A stretch of 64,000 nucleotides of DNA from Manduca sexta (lineage: Eukaryota; Arthropoda; Insecta; Lepidoptera; Sphingidae): NCBI RefSeq assembly GCF_014839805.1, contig NC_051120.1:8928001-8992000 (forward strand), given 5' to 3'. The first letter of the stretch is position 1; every line of letters begins with the position of its first letter. Below the pieces are notes generated by a model. That model made no database searches. It was given only the letters and a program-made list of their open reading frames with translations, and was not told the DNA's origin. Made by a program: the position numbers and the translations under genes. Below, piece by piece: positions 41,600-54,085 of the stretch.

Positions 41600-42690
41600 A
41601 AATATATTATAATAATATTTAAATAGTGTTATTAAATACAATAAAACAATAATAAACGTTTGTTAATGAAAAGAAAAATTATTTGATGCAAAATGAACAG
41701 AAACAACGACTCAATTATTAAAACTCGTAACTAATGCGTTATTACCGTAATTACTTTGTAAAGGGAATTAATTAATTTGAATTCTCTAATTTGTTAAATT
41801 ATGAAACTTGTGTTTTTAATTTATGAGATTTGTAAAGCTTTTTCGGGCATTTGCAAATCTTTCTTTTTGTTCAAGGTTATTAACCTTGGTTGTCTTAAGT
41901 AAATATAAATTCATAAATTTGAAAGAATATTTTATTTTTATTTTCCTGGCTAGGAAATCGAATCTCGAGCATTGATTAATGGACACCGTCTCAGACATTT
42001 GATCAGGCTTCATAATTGAACTTACCTTCGAATATTTCATAATTGCTCCGTCTGAACATTTTATATTTAATGGTATTACGTAATAAAATAAGTTATAGTC
42101 TTAAAACCTTTTTAGAATCTTAGAGTCGTGTTAATAAATTCACCTCATCTTTGAGTAGCATCTCAAGTAGACATTTTATGTATTGAACTATTTAATATTT
42201 ACAACTTAAGTTGTCTTTAAGAGCTTATTGTCAGTTGAGTCGGCGTTTTTATTTATTTTTATGATACAAAAACATCATATATTAACAAAATAAAACTTCT
42301 AAAGACATAGTACTCATTACTGGCTGATATATATGCCTATTAAGGGTATACACATTACACAACGATATCTAAATAATAAACAGCGTTGTTTAATAAACAA
42401 AACTAAAGTGTCAAAATTCTTCATAAACTATAACTTAAGATAACATTTGAGATGTTGATATCTGTTTATTAAATACGACGATCTTAAGATTTGACATAGG
42501 CTGATATTGCACTTAAGAGCGAGTCTGAGTTATATCTAATAATGCGGCCTTTAGAATCACAAGGTTAGTCTAATCCTTATTAATCTAGTTTTTACTTAAG
42601 TTTACATCACGTGATAATATCAAGCAAGGATGCAAAAATTTGTTTAAATATGTATTACTTATTTTATTATGAATAATAGTGTGAAAGTTG
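41600..42690. other. AT-rich stretch, no feature recognised
   Basis: Open frames such as 41816-42040 (minus) have no known domain. Confidence 0.4.
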
Positions 42691-42693
42691 TTT

Positions 42694-42816
42694 TGGCCAG
42701 CATAATTGTTGCGACCGCCGAGGGGTAATCGTCTCTCGTCGGTCGACATTTTATTGGATCCCGCTCCACTTACCATCAGGTGCAGAGAGGTCATTTTGTC
42801 GTGCTCCTATAAAAAA
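42694..42816 (+). repeat. Family A 3' half
   Basis: It starts at GGCCAGCATAATTG and has GAGGGGTAATCGTCTCTCGTC, CACTTACCATCAGGTGCAG and a CTCCTATAAAAAAG end. The head is absent. Confidence 0.75.
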
Positions 42817-42819
42817 GCA

Positions 42820-43597
42820 CAGGACAAAGATAAACGAAAATAAAATCAAAATACTGCTCGACATTCAAATTAAAAAGTGAAAAACATTTGAAGTAGAGTG
42901 ATTAAAGTTAAATAAATTAATTTAGTCACAAAAACATCAAAGACAAAACAAAGATCCGCACGAAGTATTACCAATTTAAATAAACGACAATTTAATTGAA
43001 AATAAAAATCTCAAACACTCGTTTCACTTCATATTGCGGAAGGGTAAATTGAAAATGCACTCGGCATTCAATTAATACTCTAACAAAAGAAAAGTAATAT
43101 GAATCCTATTTCCAATTATAAAATGAATTGGATTTTTTATGCTTTCGAAAATAGGTAATTGTTAGTCTCTAGAAGTTGAAAATTGGATAGCTTTGGCTAA
43201 AGTAAGATTTTTGACTGATTGAAAATTAAATTCTAATCAAAAATATTCAATAAAGCGATAGACATATTTTTCGATTCCATATTTTTAAATAATCTAATTT
43301 GATTATTCCTATGAAATAAAATATTTTTATTATTTTAAAGTGTAGTAGACAGTACTAATTGGAACCCAAAACTGACATTCTTCTACGCAATTTAGAAAAA
43401 TCAGATCCACAATATCTTGTCAGTTCTTCGCCAGTTCACTTACTTATCAAATTACATCAAAACCCATTTTTTTATTTATCCATGTATTCACTGTTCATTT
43501 TTGAAACCATAACTGAGTCCGTGTTAAGCATTAATTTGAACCAGTAGTTAACTTGGTACCAACACGTGACGTATTTTACTTACTCGCACTCTTAATC
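42820..43597. other. AT-rich stretch, no feature recognised
   Basis: No gene or repeat was supported. Confidence 0.4.
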
Positions 43598-43695
43598 AAT
43601 CAATCACTCAGCCAGTCGCTGTCCACTGCTGAATGTAGGCGTCCCCAAGTGAGTGCTAAATATCCGGCACTGGAGTAGCCCGCATCCATACTCGC
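43598..43695 (-). repeat. RTE-type LINE 3' end fragment
   Basis: CAATCAATCACTCAGCCAGTCGCTGTCCACTGCTGAATGTAGGC corresponds in reverse to an RTE 3' end, as at 44366. Only ~100 bp are present. Confidence 0.45.
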
Positions 43696-43744
43696 ATTCT
43701 CATATAAGTCAATGTTCAGGCTTCACTCTATTTTTTTCTGTTTA

Positions 43745-44068
43745 AAGTATCATTTCGACGTCATGACACTAAATGGAAGCACATATTTGACTTTTCCTCT
43801 GGTAACGTGCAAAAAAATTATCCATGAATAATGAATATTTACGCCAAAAATACAAGTATTAATTTTTATGTCTTTTTTTGTTGTCACTTATGAATGACAT
43901 TTCCGCTCCAACGAATTCTCTCAAAGTAATAGTGATATTATTTGTAAATTATTTTCTTCGACAATTATTCTTTTTTATTTTAAATCTACAGTTAGAGTTG
44001 TAGTTGAGTGTTAATTTAAAAAGATGAGTACGTGGTTTCATGTAACTTAATGTCAGTATGATACTGTA
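43745..44068. mobile_element. Family M MITE, decayed
   Basis: Its inverted ends are recognisable as AGTATCATTTCGACGTCATGACACTAAATGG and TACGTGGTTTCATGTAACTTAATGTC. It shares CCGCTCCAACGAATTCTCTCAAAGTA with the copies at 59394 and 61977. Confidence 0.6.
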
Positions 44069-44365
44069 TGGGTCGAATTAATAGATTCAAATTAGCTTCA
44101 CTCTGAAGTATGATATTAGCTTAGTCACTGTTAAATCAAGGTCACCAACTTAAGATAATCGCTATTTTTTAGTCCATATTAACATCACCTCAAATGACAT
44201 CTTAATCACTGCATGTAACGCTTTGACAGTTGGGTTTTGTTCATTAACAACGCCGACTCAGTTAAAAACAAGCTTTTAAATAACACCTTAAGCATTGGGT
44301 GTTAAATAGTTCAGTACATTCAATGCCTACTTGAGATCCTACTCAAAGTTATGATTAATTTGTTC

Positions 44366-44646
44366 ATCATCATCATCATCATCAGCCACATAAAGTCCAC
44401 TGCTGAACATAGGCTTTCCGCAAAGATATCCAGACGGACCTGTCGAAAGCGGCCTGCATTCAGTGTGTTCCTGCGACCTGCATCCAAGTGGTCTATCCAC
44501 CTTGAAGGTGAACGTCCAACACTGCGCTTGCCAGTACGTGATCTCCAGTTGGGAACTTTATTGCCCCATCTACCGTCAGTTCTGCGAACTATGTGCCCTG
44601 CCCACTGCCACTTTAGCTTGCTGATCCCTATATAATATGGCTCCAT
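44366..44646 (-). pseudogene. RTE-clade LINE, C-terminal RT region and 3' end
   Basis: On the minus strand, from about 44646, the frame reads SKLKWQWAGHIVRRTDGRWG, then RTGKRSVGRSPSRWIDHL and SLCSAVDFMW, and runs into an (ATG)n repeat at 44366-44385. This is the C-terminal end typical of insect RTE-type LINE ORFs, which finish at a short microsatellite instead of poly(A). The 5' part is missing (dead-on-arrival copy). The plus-strand open frame is its shadow. Confidence 0.8.
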
Positions 44647-44994
44647 AGTAGCTCTAATTCAAAGTTCAGTAACAGCGCTATAAAAGGTGTTACGTCGCTG
44701 TCCATTACCTGTATATTAATCATCTGACTAAAGCCCAATTTCGAATTTTAGGTAATAAATAAACAATTCCATCCATTAGTTCGACCTCATTCTTTAAAAT
44801 ATCTTTGCTTCATGTCTACTTTAAGGTTCCGTATATCACTGAACTCCTGGTATAGCTAGCGGTTCCTTTTGTTAGGAATGATTTGAAGTTTTAAAGATAA
44901 TTTAATAAAAAAAAATATTCGAAATAGATGCTGATTTGTGTAAAATAAAAAGACATAGTTATATCACCGACCAGCGCGTACGAAAGTTAACTCC

Positions 44995-45086
44995 TTACTA
45001 TCTCTCGCTAGTTGACATTCTATTGGACTCACTCCATGTACCATCAGGTGAAGTGGCGTTACACTGCCATGATCGTATAAAAAAAT
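44995..45086 (+). repeat. Family A tail fragment
   Basis: It has ATCTCTCGCTAGTTGACATTCTATTGGACTC, TGTACCATCAGGTGAAGTGG and a CGTATAAAAAAATG end. Confidence 0.72.
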
Positions 45087-45535
45087 GACCGTTCTTTCAT
45101 TATTAGATTATACCTTATTTTAAACAGAATTTGTTCGGAGCGTTTCAAATCGGTTTGCGCACCATCATAAAACTGCTTTGAAAAGTCTTTTTTTAACAAA
45201 ACACTGGCCTCATTACTTCTGTAACGCTTTGTTGATTTTTGTGCCAATCGCCTCTTGTATTGAGGTTTGGTAAAGAAATTGATTTGACGCAAGCAATTTT
45301 TGCGGTTCATTCATCCTTAGTTTTCTTTGAACCGATGTCATAGTTTATTGTTACGTTTCTTTCATGTATTGCTGGAGGGCAAAATTGGGGTCGATTGTCT
45401 GCAAGGCGGTGTAATAAGGTAAGGTTGCTTAAGTCGGTCAAATTTAGTGAAATAAATAATTCTGTTTTAAACTAGTGTCAATGAATGTTAACTAATTCGT
45501 TCAGGATCATTACAGTTTTTTTTTTGGTTATTTTT

Positions 45536-45775
45536 GCTGGTGGTAGGATATATTTTATATCCGCCCATATAGCGACCACTGTAGTACACTAGGCGTTAAA
45601 ACCGGCGAAAGTGTGCCCACCTAAGTGTGTCGTGTTCCGGGATCAGCCTGTGTATACGCCGGCATAATTATGTCGACTGTCGAAGAATTATCTCTCGTCA
45701 GTCAACATTCTATAGAACTCCACTCCACTTACCATCAGGTGCAGTGCGGTGACATTGCCGTATTCCGTAAAAAAT
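45536..45775 (+). repeat. Family A SINE-like repeat, full length
   Basis: It runs from GCTGGTGGTAGGATATATTTTATATCC to CACTTACCATCAGGTGCAGTGCGG and a CCGTAAAAAA end. A ~15-bp gap lies at the GGTTCCAACAGG position. Confidence 0.87.
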
Positions 45776-46021
45776 CTTTCTGAATATTAAATTGAATATT
45801 TTTTAACGCTGAACGAATTTGGATGATATTTAGCACATAGTTCATATACTGGATTACGTTTTTCTCGAAATGCTATAGACTGGAATTTTACCTGAGATAG
45901 GCAATACACGCGCACGTGCCGCGAACTACCCCTAATACGTCATAAAAATTCAAGACGATTCTCATATTTTGTCTGCTAAAAGAAATTTTAAAGACGTCCC
46001 TTAAGATTTTATATTTTTATA

Positions 46022-46306
46022 TATTAATAAGAGCCTTGTATTATATACTGTTCCATTGCTGGGTATGGGCCTCTATTACTGAGAGAGATTAGGTCTTAGT
46101 CCACCACGCTGGTCTAGTGTGGATTGGCAGACTTCACATACCCTTAAAGTTTTTCTAGATGCAGGATTCCACACGATGTTTTACTTTATCGTTAAAGCAA
46201 GCGATAATTGACAAAGCTTACACACATAACTTAAAAAGTCAGAGGTACGTGCTTTTGAGTTTTGAACATGTGATATGGACATTTGTATGAGCATTCCGTT
46301 CCACAC
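46022..46306 (-). repeat. Family C SINE, head clipped
   Basis: In reverse it has GTGTGGAACGGAATGCTC, GTCAGAGG-type and GTAAAACATCGTGTGGAATCC blocks, and ends ACAGTATATAATACAAGGCTC. It ends where a family D copy begins, so one inserted beside or into the other. Confidence 0.7.
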
Positions 46307-46307
46307 T

Positions 46308-46495
46308 TATTTTTTTTATTGCTGTGAATGACGAGACGAGATTGCCGTTCGCCTGATGGTAAGCGATACGACTGCCCGTAAACAATAGAAACACCATCCA
46401 ACACCTTGAAATACAAAATATTGTTTGGTATATTCACTGCGCTCGCCTTCCTGAGCCAAGACATGTTAAGTCTCATTACGTCCAGTAGTTATGGA
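46308..46495 (-). repeat. Family D SINE
   Basis: In reverse it runs from CTGGACGTAATGAGACTTAAC through GGCGAGCGCAGTGAATA, TTTCAAGGTGTTGGATGG and GGGCAGTCGTATCGCTTACC to GGCGAACGGCAATCTCG and an AATAAAAAAAAT tail. Confidence 0.75.
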
Positions 46496-46934
46496 CTTAA
46501 TGGACGCTATACTTCATTATCATATTTTTACTATTCTGATTACTTTAAAATTCAACTCACAAAGGTCATATATCTTGTTATAAACTTGTTCATGATTTAT
46601 GTATCACAGATACAACATGCAATGCTTTATGACCGTCTGGTGAATCAATCTTCTGAACGCGTCGGCAAGCTGCTACAGTGATTGTAAAACTAGGAAACGG
46701 GAGAATAAATCTAGTGTTCCTGGTTTAAGTGCCATTTGTAACTTTTATTATGCGACGGCTTGTTCACGTTTTCAGTTGATACAATGTTGCTAATGGTATA
46801 CGAAATAGTTTTACTGTAAGCTGATGATCAATAATGATTTTTTTTCTAATACAAGCAATTATTTTGCTTAAAAGGAGACTTCATACCTTAGTGGGAAATG
46901 AAACCTACACTTGCTAACTAAATAAAAAAAAAGA

Positions 46935-47090
46935 TTTTAAAATTAAACTATTTTTCGGATTTTATCGCGGTTTTCATGTTTTAGTTTTCTCCCGACGTTT
47001 CGAAGACTTTGCAGCCTTCATGTTCACGGAGGGGACTGATGTGTTGTTCATCCGCAAAGTCAAAGTTACAATATCTACCTACGTATGTAA
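46935..47090 (+). repeat. Family K single arm
   Basis: It carries CGGATTTTATCGCGGTTTTC, CCGACGTTTCGAAGACTTTGCAGCCTTCATG and GTCAAAGTTACAATATCTACCTAC. This is one arm of the foldback at 28029 without its partner. Confidence 0.7.
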
Positions 47091-47449
47091 TTGATATAAT
47101 GTTGCTAATGGTATACGAAATAGTATTAAGCTGATGATCAATAACATTTTATTTATTTAGCACTTCATATACAAATGTATACAAGCGGATCTAATGCCAT
47201 ATTCTCTACCAGCCAACCTTAGGGTAGTGCAGAGATAATCATGGTAGATGCATGAAAGGAAGGCGAATAAAATTTGAATCAGATGATGACGTCTGTATCT
47301 TGTCATGCCTGTAATGCTTGTATCTTTGATTTATTTAAAGCATCTTTGATAGATTCATGGTTGCGGATGTATTAACCTAACAAGTTAGGATATCAAAAAA
47401 TCTAATATAGATAGACAGGGTGCAATCATTAATTATTTTATTTATAGAT

Positions 47450-47655
47450 AGTATTTGCCTGCGGCTACGACTGCGTAAAAAAGATTTCCGGGATGCCGCT
47501 TTATATTTGTCTGTCCGAGATTAAAGGCCTTTAGCGCTCAGTAGTAGTGTAATTTCGAATTAGCGAAACAATTCTGAAAATGTGTTCAGTAGTTCCAGAG
47601 ATTAGTCCATACAAACAAACTCACAAACCTTGCATCTTTGTAGTACTGCTTAAAA
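47450..47655 (-). repeat. Family G / Helitron-like fragments
   Basis: A left part resembles the G 3' end (TTTGCCTGCGGCTACGACTGCG). A right part has GTTCAGTAGTTCCAGAGATTAGTCC and CAAACAAACTCACAAACCTTGCATC, the reverse of a Helitron-like 5' end. Confidence 0.4.
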
Positions 47656-47699
47656 TAATAAAACATTTACAGTGGTCATAATTCATCTAAATTTGTACG

Positions 47700-47890
47700 G
47701 CTTTTTGTACATCTGGAGGCACGTACCCTATTTCAAAGATTTTTGGAGGATTAAGGTCAGAGGCTCTATTATGTCTATGGAGGCGAATTCGTCTTTTTGA
47801 AATTACGGGATTTCCATTCGAAGGATAGCTTCGATAGCAGTTTAGGTAAAAGAGTCAAAAAGTCCCTTATTTACCTATACGGCTATCAAG
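47700..47890 (+). repeat. Family L repeat
   Basis: It shares GAATTCGTCTTTTTGAAATTACGGG...CGAAGGATAGCTTCGATAGC...TTAGGTAAA with 51430-51610 at moderate identity. The class is unknown. Confidence 0.35.
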
Positions 47891-48357
47891 CTATTTTTCG
47901 GTTAGAACACCTGTAACTGGAAAGAGACAGATATACGGTTATACTCCGTAGACGGAAAGGGCCCCCTGACCTTATACAGGATTGTATGATAAAACTTATC
48001 GATACAAAAATACCACAAATTATTAAAAATAAAACCCTCGTTAAAGCGAAAAACATATTTTATAAAACCCGAACTGAAAATTTCATACCACACTGACCGC
48101 TCACTGGTCATGCTTGAGACATAAATTTCAACTCCAGAAACCTCTGTACAAGACCCCAAGTGTCGTAAAACCTTCGCGGGGGTAACTGGGCGGAATTATT
48201 AATTCGTTTCCAACGGGAAGCGTCAAATTTGATTTCATTTGGGGCAGAGGTTAATTTTTATGTGGTCGTTTAAGTTTAATAAACTCTTCGCTGCAATCAG
48301 GTGACTTGATTGTCTTAAGATTTGGAAATATTGCGATTTTTTTTCGTAGTAGACGCT

Positions 48358-48577
48358 GTAGCCATATGTATTCTATCCAATGATATAACAAGGGATTCGT
48401 CCCTATAGCCATATCAAGTACAAATTCCAGACTCTAAGCTGACACTGAGACCCATATCAAGTACAAATTCCAGACTCTGAGCTGGAAAACATATTGTCAC
48501 TTCGACGGACTCGAACCCGTGACGTCAGACCGATGTCGTACCGCACACGTAATACAAGTGCGCCACCGAGGCAGTCG
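48358..48577 (-). repeat. Family B SINE with internal duplication
   Basis: It has the head (GACTGCCTCGGTGGCGCACTTG in reverse), a B-box (GGGTTCGAGTCCG) and the body. CATATCAAGTACAAATTCCAGACTCT is tandemly duplicated (about 48411-48438 and 48452-48479). Confidence 0.75.
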
Positions 48578-48734
48578 CAGTCACTTTTCGTTTTACACGA
48601 GATAGTGCAGTAATATTCGGTCTTGTCAGCTCAAGTTCAGTTGAAATCATAACCATTATCCAATTACTCAGTGAAGCATTCTAATTAATTAATATTTCGA
48701 TTGTATTCAGATAGCTGTGCACGTTATATGTGTA

Positions 48735-48890
48735 TACTAGCGATTCGCCCCGGTTCCACGTGGTTAGCTATTGCTATATTAATATTGATGAAAAGCCAGC
48801 ATTCGACGACAGAAAAATTCCAAAAAAAAAAACACATGCTCCCAGGGTCACTAATCTTCCCAGGATCTCCCGCTAGGCTAAACTGAAGAT
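48735..48890 (+). repeat. Family J-like repeat, partial
   Basis: ATACTAGCGATTCGCCCCGGTTCCACGTGG resembles the start of the J copy at 57590. The remainder is diverged and contains an A-run at 48822-48832. Confidence 0.35.
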
Positions 48891-49407
48891 TACTTCTCTT
48901 CCAAGCTTAATATAGATCCTTCGTGGTGGTGAGTTCAGCATTCCTTTTCTTTTTACACTTCGCTCTATTCAAGATGTTGTCTTAGCAAACTTGACATTTG
49001 CTCATGTCCATCAGAACTACATATTTGCACCTTATCTTCAATGTTCTTCTGGATAATTATTGTTGCGCTGACTTTCCAATGTAGTCTGGCAGTCTCTTCA
49101 CGTGTGGATCTGAAGATTACCCAAAATCATTAAAATGTCTCCAAATGTTTTGGAGTCCACAAAGAACATGGACAGAATTATTCATATATAAATTCGGTTA
49201 CAAACATTAACAGCATAGTGTGAAGTCGATACCCTGTTATAATTCATGCTTTGATGGAGTTATTGAGGAATTATGATATAGTTTATTCAATGAACTGCGG
49301 TTCGTAGATTCTTGGAAATATGTTTTTAATTATAATTTTCGTTATTTGCTATAACTATTATATAAATTATGCATACATATACATTACACACCCTTTTATG
49401 CGCAAAG

Positions 49408-49514
49408 GTGTGTGTGTAGATAAACCCAATATGCTATTGCCTGATCCGGAGATTGAACTCGAGACCTCTGAATTGCAGCCGTACCGCAATACAACTACGC
49501 CACCGAGGCTGTCG
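49408..49514 (-). repeat. Family B head fragment
   Basis: In reverse it has GACAGCCTCGGTGGCGTAGTTGTATTGCGG and a B-box-like GAGTTCAATCTCC. Only the first ~105 bp are present, with a GTGTGTGT stretch at the other edge. Confidence 0.65.
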
Positions 49515-49639
49515 CAGTTATACGTGACATATTTTATTGCCTACAAGGTGTCGCCCACGGCTTCCCCTTACAAAAGTACATAAAAAACTGACCAACGTCA
49601 GGGCTATTTTAAAAATCAGATTAAATAATCCATTATTTC

Positions 49640-49835
49640 TCATGGGATCAAATTATTGGGATAAATAAGCCTATGGGTTAATCCATGGTATGGTCTATCC
49701 GCGTGCCAAATTTTAACCAAATTCGTTCTGTTATTGCTGCATTTATTCCTAACATGCAAATGTTCAAACATTTAAATATTATCACAAACTTTCGCATTGA
49801 TAACATAGTATATTATATAGTTAGAATAAGAAGTA
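49640..49835 (+). repeat. Family H dispersed repeat
   Basis: It contains TGGTATGGTCTATCCGCGTGCCAAATTTTAACCAAATTCG and CACAAACTTTCGCATTGATAACATAGTA. This is the longest H copy here. Confidence 0.5.
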
Positions 49836-49839
49836 AAAT

Positions 49840-50600
49840 ATACATAATAACAGAAATATTTAATAAACATCAATAATGAGTACCGTTAACTACTATTGAA
49901 ACAGCTCTCTGTATTATATTAAGCATGATAAATGACTTTATGACAGTCAAGAGATGAGTTCAGAATGTGTAAATTTTTATTAGGCAGGTCGCAGTCTAGT
50001 CAACTTTAATGAAGGCGGTAATTTTTAATTAATTAAGTTAACAATCACAATGGCAGATGAAACAAAAAAAGCCTAGCTCGATGAATACAAGTAATTGCAT
50101 GTTCACCCTAATTACTTCGTAACAGGTAAAATTCGTATTAATGGCTCAACGTTTTCAAAGGCTACAGTACGACAAACTGGATTGTTCCATTGTCAATCAT
50201 TCATAAAACGAATGAATAATGAATGGGACAGAGTTGCAGCAAAACTAGAACGCGGTTGCCGATTGTAGGCGATATTGTGTTGGAAACGTCCTATTCAGTG
50301 GCACTGTGGACTGTGCCAGTATTGGAAAACTGGACATTTATAAAAACAGTTGATACACGTTTCGTTATACTGGGGTAATTTACAATGTAAAAATACTTTT
50401 TAGTATTGCCAAAGTTGATATATTTGAAGCATGAAACAGATCTTGAAATGGTTTGTGAATTCTTAAATCTTGTTTCCATTTTAATTCGTTTATTCTTTTT
50501 CCTTTGAGTATTGTCACGAATATTTGTATGGGTTATTTGGACATCATTTTTCAAACTTCATTAATTCTTCGCCAAAATTATTCATGTTTATGAAAATATT
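49840..50600. other. No feature recognised
   Basis: No gene or family repeat was supported. Confidence 0.4.
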
Positions 50601-50605
50601 ATAAA

Positions 50606-50810
50606 CATGGTGATGGAAGATATATTTTGTATCCGCTCGGATAGCGAACATCTACACGAGGTGTTACAACCCGCCATAGGAGCCCATGGAAGTCTCGCTC
50701 AAGGATCAGCCTGTGCATATCCGGTTCAATTATACCGGTTTTGTATTGATTGCCGAGGGACAATCTCTCCTCAGTCGACATTCTATCTGGATCGTCTCCA
50801 TTTCGTCTTC
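50606..50810 (+). repeat. Family A SINE-like repeat, tail decayed
   Basis: It runs from GTGATGGAAGATATATTTTGTATCCGC to CAATCTCTCCTCAGTCGACATTC. The last ~60 bp are not clearly recognisable. Confidence 0.75.
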
Positions 50811-51429
50811 TCTCTCGTCTTTGGCGGGTGCGTACTTAAAAAATTCAGTCATTACTTCACCAACATAACGCAATTTATAATTATCCAGTACAAATAGAAG
50901 CCAGTGTTTTATTTTTCAGTGTTACGAGACAAATTTGTACATGTTCGTACATGTCTTATGAAATTATGCTTTGTGTGGCAATCGAGTTTAGTGAATTGGT
51001 GAGTGCAGAGAGCGTGTTGTACAGCCGCGGAATATTAACTAACGTCTTTTTAGTATGTCGGTTTTAAGCGAATATAGTTTCTGTTGTTTAATAGATTTAT
51101 GTGTTAATTTTCTTTCTCAGCGAAACGTGAATTGGTATACCAGCTTTTGGTTAATTTGCGACTATGTTAAATGGTAACGTTACTTTGTTTTACGATGTGT
51201 AAATTGTAGAATTCTCTTATTAAATATTTTGAGGATTGCTTAGATGATGTTTGTAATAGAGGTGGATTTCGATAAGTTCTTTTTATTATATTCCAAATGC
51301 ATATACATCTTAACAAAACCTGAAAGTCAGGATCTAAAAATAATTTCATATTTTTTGATTTTAACTTCGCCAACTAAATACACACAGCTATTATGCGTAC
51401 GTTTTATAACAGAAAACATCATACAAGCA

Positions 51430-51610
51430 GTAATATAATTTAGAGGCATTGCCACTATTTTTAAGGAATGGAGACTAAAAGTAAAGGTTGGACGTAAAAG
51501 TCAGGGGCCCTATTCCACCTACAAGGCAAATCCGGCTTTTTCAAAGTACAGGCAGTCTTGTCGAATGACAGCTTTGATAGCCGTATAGGTAAATAGGGGA
51601 GTAGGGGATT
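51430..51610 (+). repeat. Family L repeat
   Basis: It shares CAAATCCGGCTTTTTCAAAGTACAGG...CTTTGATAGCCGTATAGGTAAATAGGG with 47700-47890. Confidence 0.35.
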
Positions 51611-51619
51611 GTGTATATT

Positions 51620-52040
51620 TGTTCTACCGACCCCATAACTTTTGTACTGTCTTTGTGAAAGCTTTTAAATGGCCTTCTTGTATTTATGTACCTTTAATAT
51701 TTTTTAATCTAGCTGTAAGTTTTCCGAAAATAGTAAAATAAAAATAAAAAATTGTATTGATCATTTACCTGTGTATGTCATAGCTGTCTTTCCATTAGAA
51801 TGTTCATTATTGCAAAAGATAGATTCGTTCCGAAGACAGAATAAAGCTCGCTGATTTTTATTTCTTATTTATTAATGATTGCCAACAAAATGAACAATAT
51901 TAAATACAAAGAAGTAATAAAAAAATCTGAACTAATTGCAATTTTAATAACAGATAACTACAACAAGTGCTAGGTAAAAAAATAAACATAAAACAAAAAC
52001 ATAGGTAGTTTTAGTTACAAAGAAAATATGTACTCATAAA
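51620..52040. other. AT-rich stretch, no feature recognised
   Basis: No gene or repeat was supported. Confidence 0.4.
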
Positions 52041-52044
52041 ATAA

Positions 52045-52245
52045 ATGTTAAAAACAGTATTGGCCGCCGCTCGTCTCCATAATATTAAAACTTCTTTTGT
52101 GGGACAATATATCCTGTTTTACAACAAACTTCCAAGATTTACACAAAACTGCCTCTGGGTAAATTTAAAACAGCTACATATACATAAATACGTATTATAT
52201 AACACTATACAGTTTAAAACAAATAACATTGACATTATTCTGTAA
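52045..52245 (+). pseudogene. Possible LINE ORF C-terminal relic
   Basis: The 66-codon frame contains SFVGQYILFYNKLPRFTQN. From memory this resembles the SFVG-x-x-x-x-FYNK-I/L-P motif at the C terminus of some insect LINE RT proteins. The rest is not recognisable and no RT core precedes it, so this is a weak call. Confidence 0.35.
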
Positions 52246-52249
52246 GGAT

Positions 52250-52925
52250 GAAAGTCTCCAAAGGATGTATCGAAGACAGACAAATAAAATAATTAAGGGC
52301 TAATTTATCAATCAACAGAAAAAATACAACAATAAACCGACTGAATATAAAAGTGAAACAAATTAACTACTTTATACATACCACTATCATTGTTAATTCG
52401 TTTGTTGTTTATTGTACGAACAAATTTTATCTAATTTTAAAATCTACCTTAAGAGTTTTAAAAATATATATCGGTGCTTGGCGAACGTTCCGAATCCGCG
52501 GAAAGATCCGACACCTTACATTCTTCTATTGATTAAGACCAGCATAACAAGATCCCTTCCTGCAATACTATAATTAAATCCAAGTAAAACAAGCCAACTC
52601 TAAACAAAATCGCAATCAAACGTCCAAATAAGAATTTATATTATAATTCGCGACCTCGACAGGCCACAAGTGTCTATTTGAAATTCAGACCGTACAGAAA
52701 CTTTGTCTGGTCCCTTAGAATGAATAAGAATGTCTAACGAAGTACCAGTTCTCATATTCTTAGTAATTTTTCGGTTGTCGTTTTAGCGTTATTGTGTTGT
52801 AACCTTGAAGATTTAGATTACAAGGCCTCTTATTTGAATAATATGATTAGTTACATCTTCTTTGGGTCGTGTTTGATGAAATTTTTCTTGTTTCTACATA
52901 AAGTCTTTGGAGACTTACGGATGGT
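52250..52925. other. No feature recognised
   Basis: AT-rich sequence without a supported gene. Confidence 0.4.
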
Positions 52926-52929
52926 TTCA

Positions 52930-53165
52930 AAGTACTGGATGTTTCGTTTCTGCGTAGATCGGAACGTCAACAGCTAAAAAATTGTAAAATGTAGGTAGAT
53001 TTTTGACTTGCGGACGACTAACACATGAGTCCGTCCCGTGACCATGAAGCCTGCAGTCTCCGAAATGTCGAGAGAAAATAATAATATAAATAATTGCGAT
53101 ACAATTCATAAAATAGTTTTATTTCAATGTCTAACATTCGCGTAAACATAAGAAATCATTGTGTT
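52930..53165 (+). repeat. Family K single arm with extended end
   Basis: It carries CGTAGATCGGAACGTCAACAGC, AATGTAGGTAGATTTTTGACTTGCGG and GTGACCATGAAGCCTGCAG. The last ~50 bp (TTATTTCAATGTCTAACATTCGCGTAAACATAAGAAATCATT) are the same as after the right arm at 28466-28510, so the element extends that far. Confidence 0.7.
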
Positions 53166-53221
53166 TCAAAAGATTTATGAATGTTGTATTGTAATTGCTA
53201 ATTTATTTATATTCACACACA

Positions 53222-53280
53222 AACCCCCCAAAGGGATAGGCAGAACTGCAACTAGGGTATACACTTTCCGCTTCAAATGT
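53222..53280 (-). repeat. Family B tail fragment
   Basis: CCCCAAAGGGATAGGCAGAACTGCAACTAGGGTATACACTTTCCGC is the reverse of the last ~55 bp of B. Confidence 0.55.
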
Positions 53281-53289
53281 CTCAAAATA

Positions 53290-54080
53290 AAAACCAGTCA
53301 AACCTCTTGCTCAAGTTTAACCCACTGCGTCACACGTTGTCATCACTACGGTCTATATATCTTCTTAATTAAACTAAAGTAAATCACCAAAAACAGTCTC
53401 CAAAACTATAAAGTATGCGTGTTTATCTCTGTAAAGTTTAAGTACTGGATCCCTTGGGTTTAGAACTTATAGTGGAGAACTTGGGTAAGACGAATCGTGT
53501 TCGGTGGCGGATAATTAAGAGTTCCCGTCCGCGTCCGGGACTATTCTAATTATTAGGCCACCGACTTGTACTCCCGCTTGTTCCCATTGGGGAATTTTAA
53601 TACTCATTGTAAGATTCTTGAACTAGTATGGATAATGGCTTTGTGTTTTTGTTTCGAGTTGACTATTTCAGTGGCTTAGTTGTATATACGGTATATATTG
53701 TTGTTATATACGGTATGATTACCGGCTTCAGTTTTTAGGTTTGTTCACTGAGTGGGCAAAGTGTTTTTGGTCAATGTCATTCTGGAATCTACACGTTTGT
53801 TTTCCGTTAATATCTCGACCCTTGACCTTAAGTCCTAATGCACCTGGCGACACGTGGGTGTATCATGCCTCATATATTTATAAAACTATATTTTACACCT
53901 ACGACATTTATACAATAATGTATGTATGTTTCGAATTATGTACCTACACAGAACACTACACTTGTTACAGATTTTGCCGTAGTAATTAAGAGGAGAGTAA
54001 GTCAAATGCGACCAATTTCTATATTACTGATTTGAAGTGTACTAAACGAACTTTCTTCCTACCTAGGTTTCATACTTCTA
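53290..54080. other. Apparently unique sequence, no gene recognised
   Basis: A moderately GC-rich patch (53505-53590) contains GTTCCCGTCCGCGTCCGGGAC. There is no known domain or RNA. Confidence 0.4.
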
Positions 54081-54085
54081 CGGAA

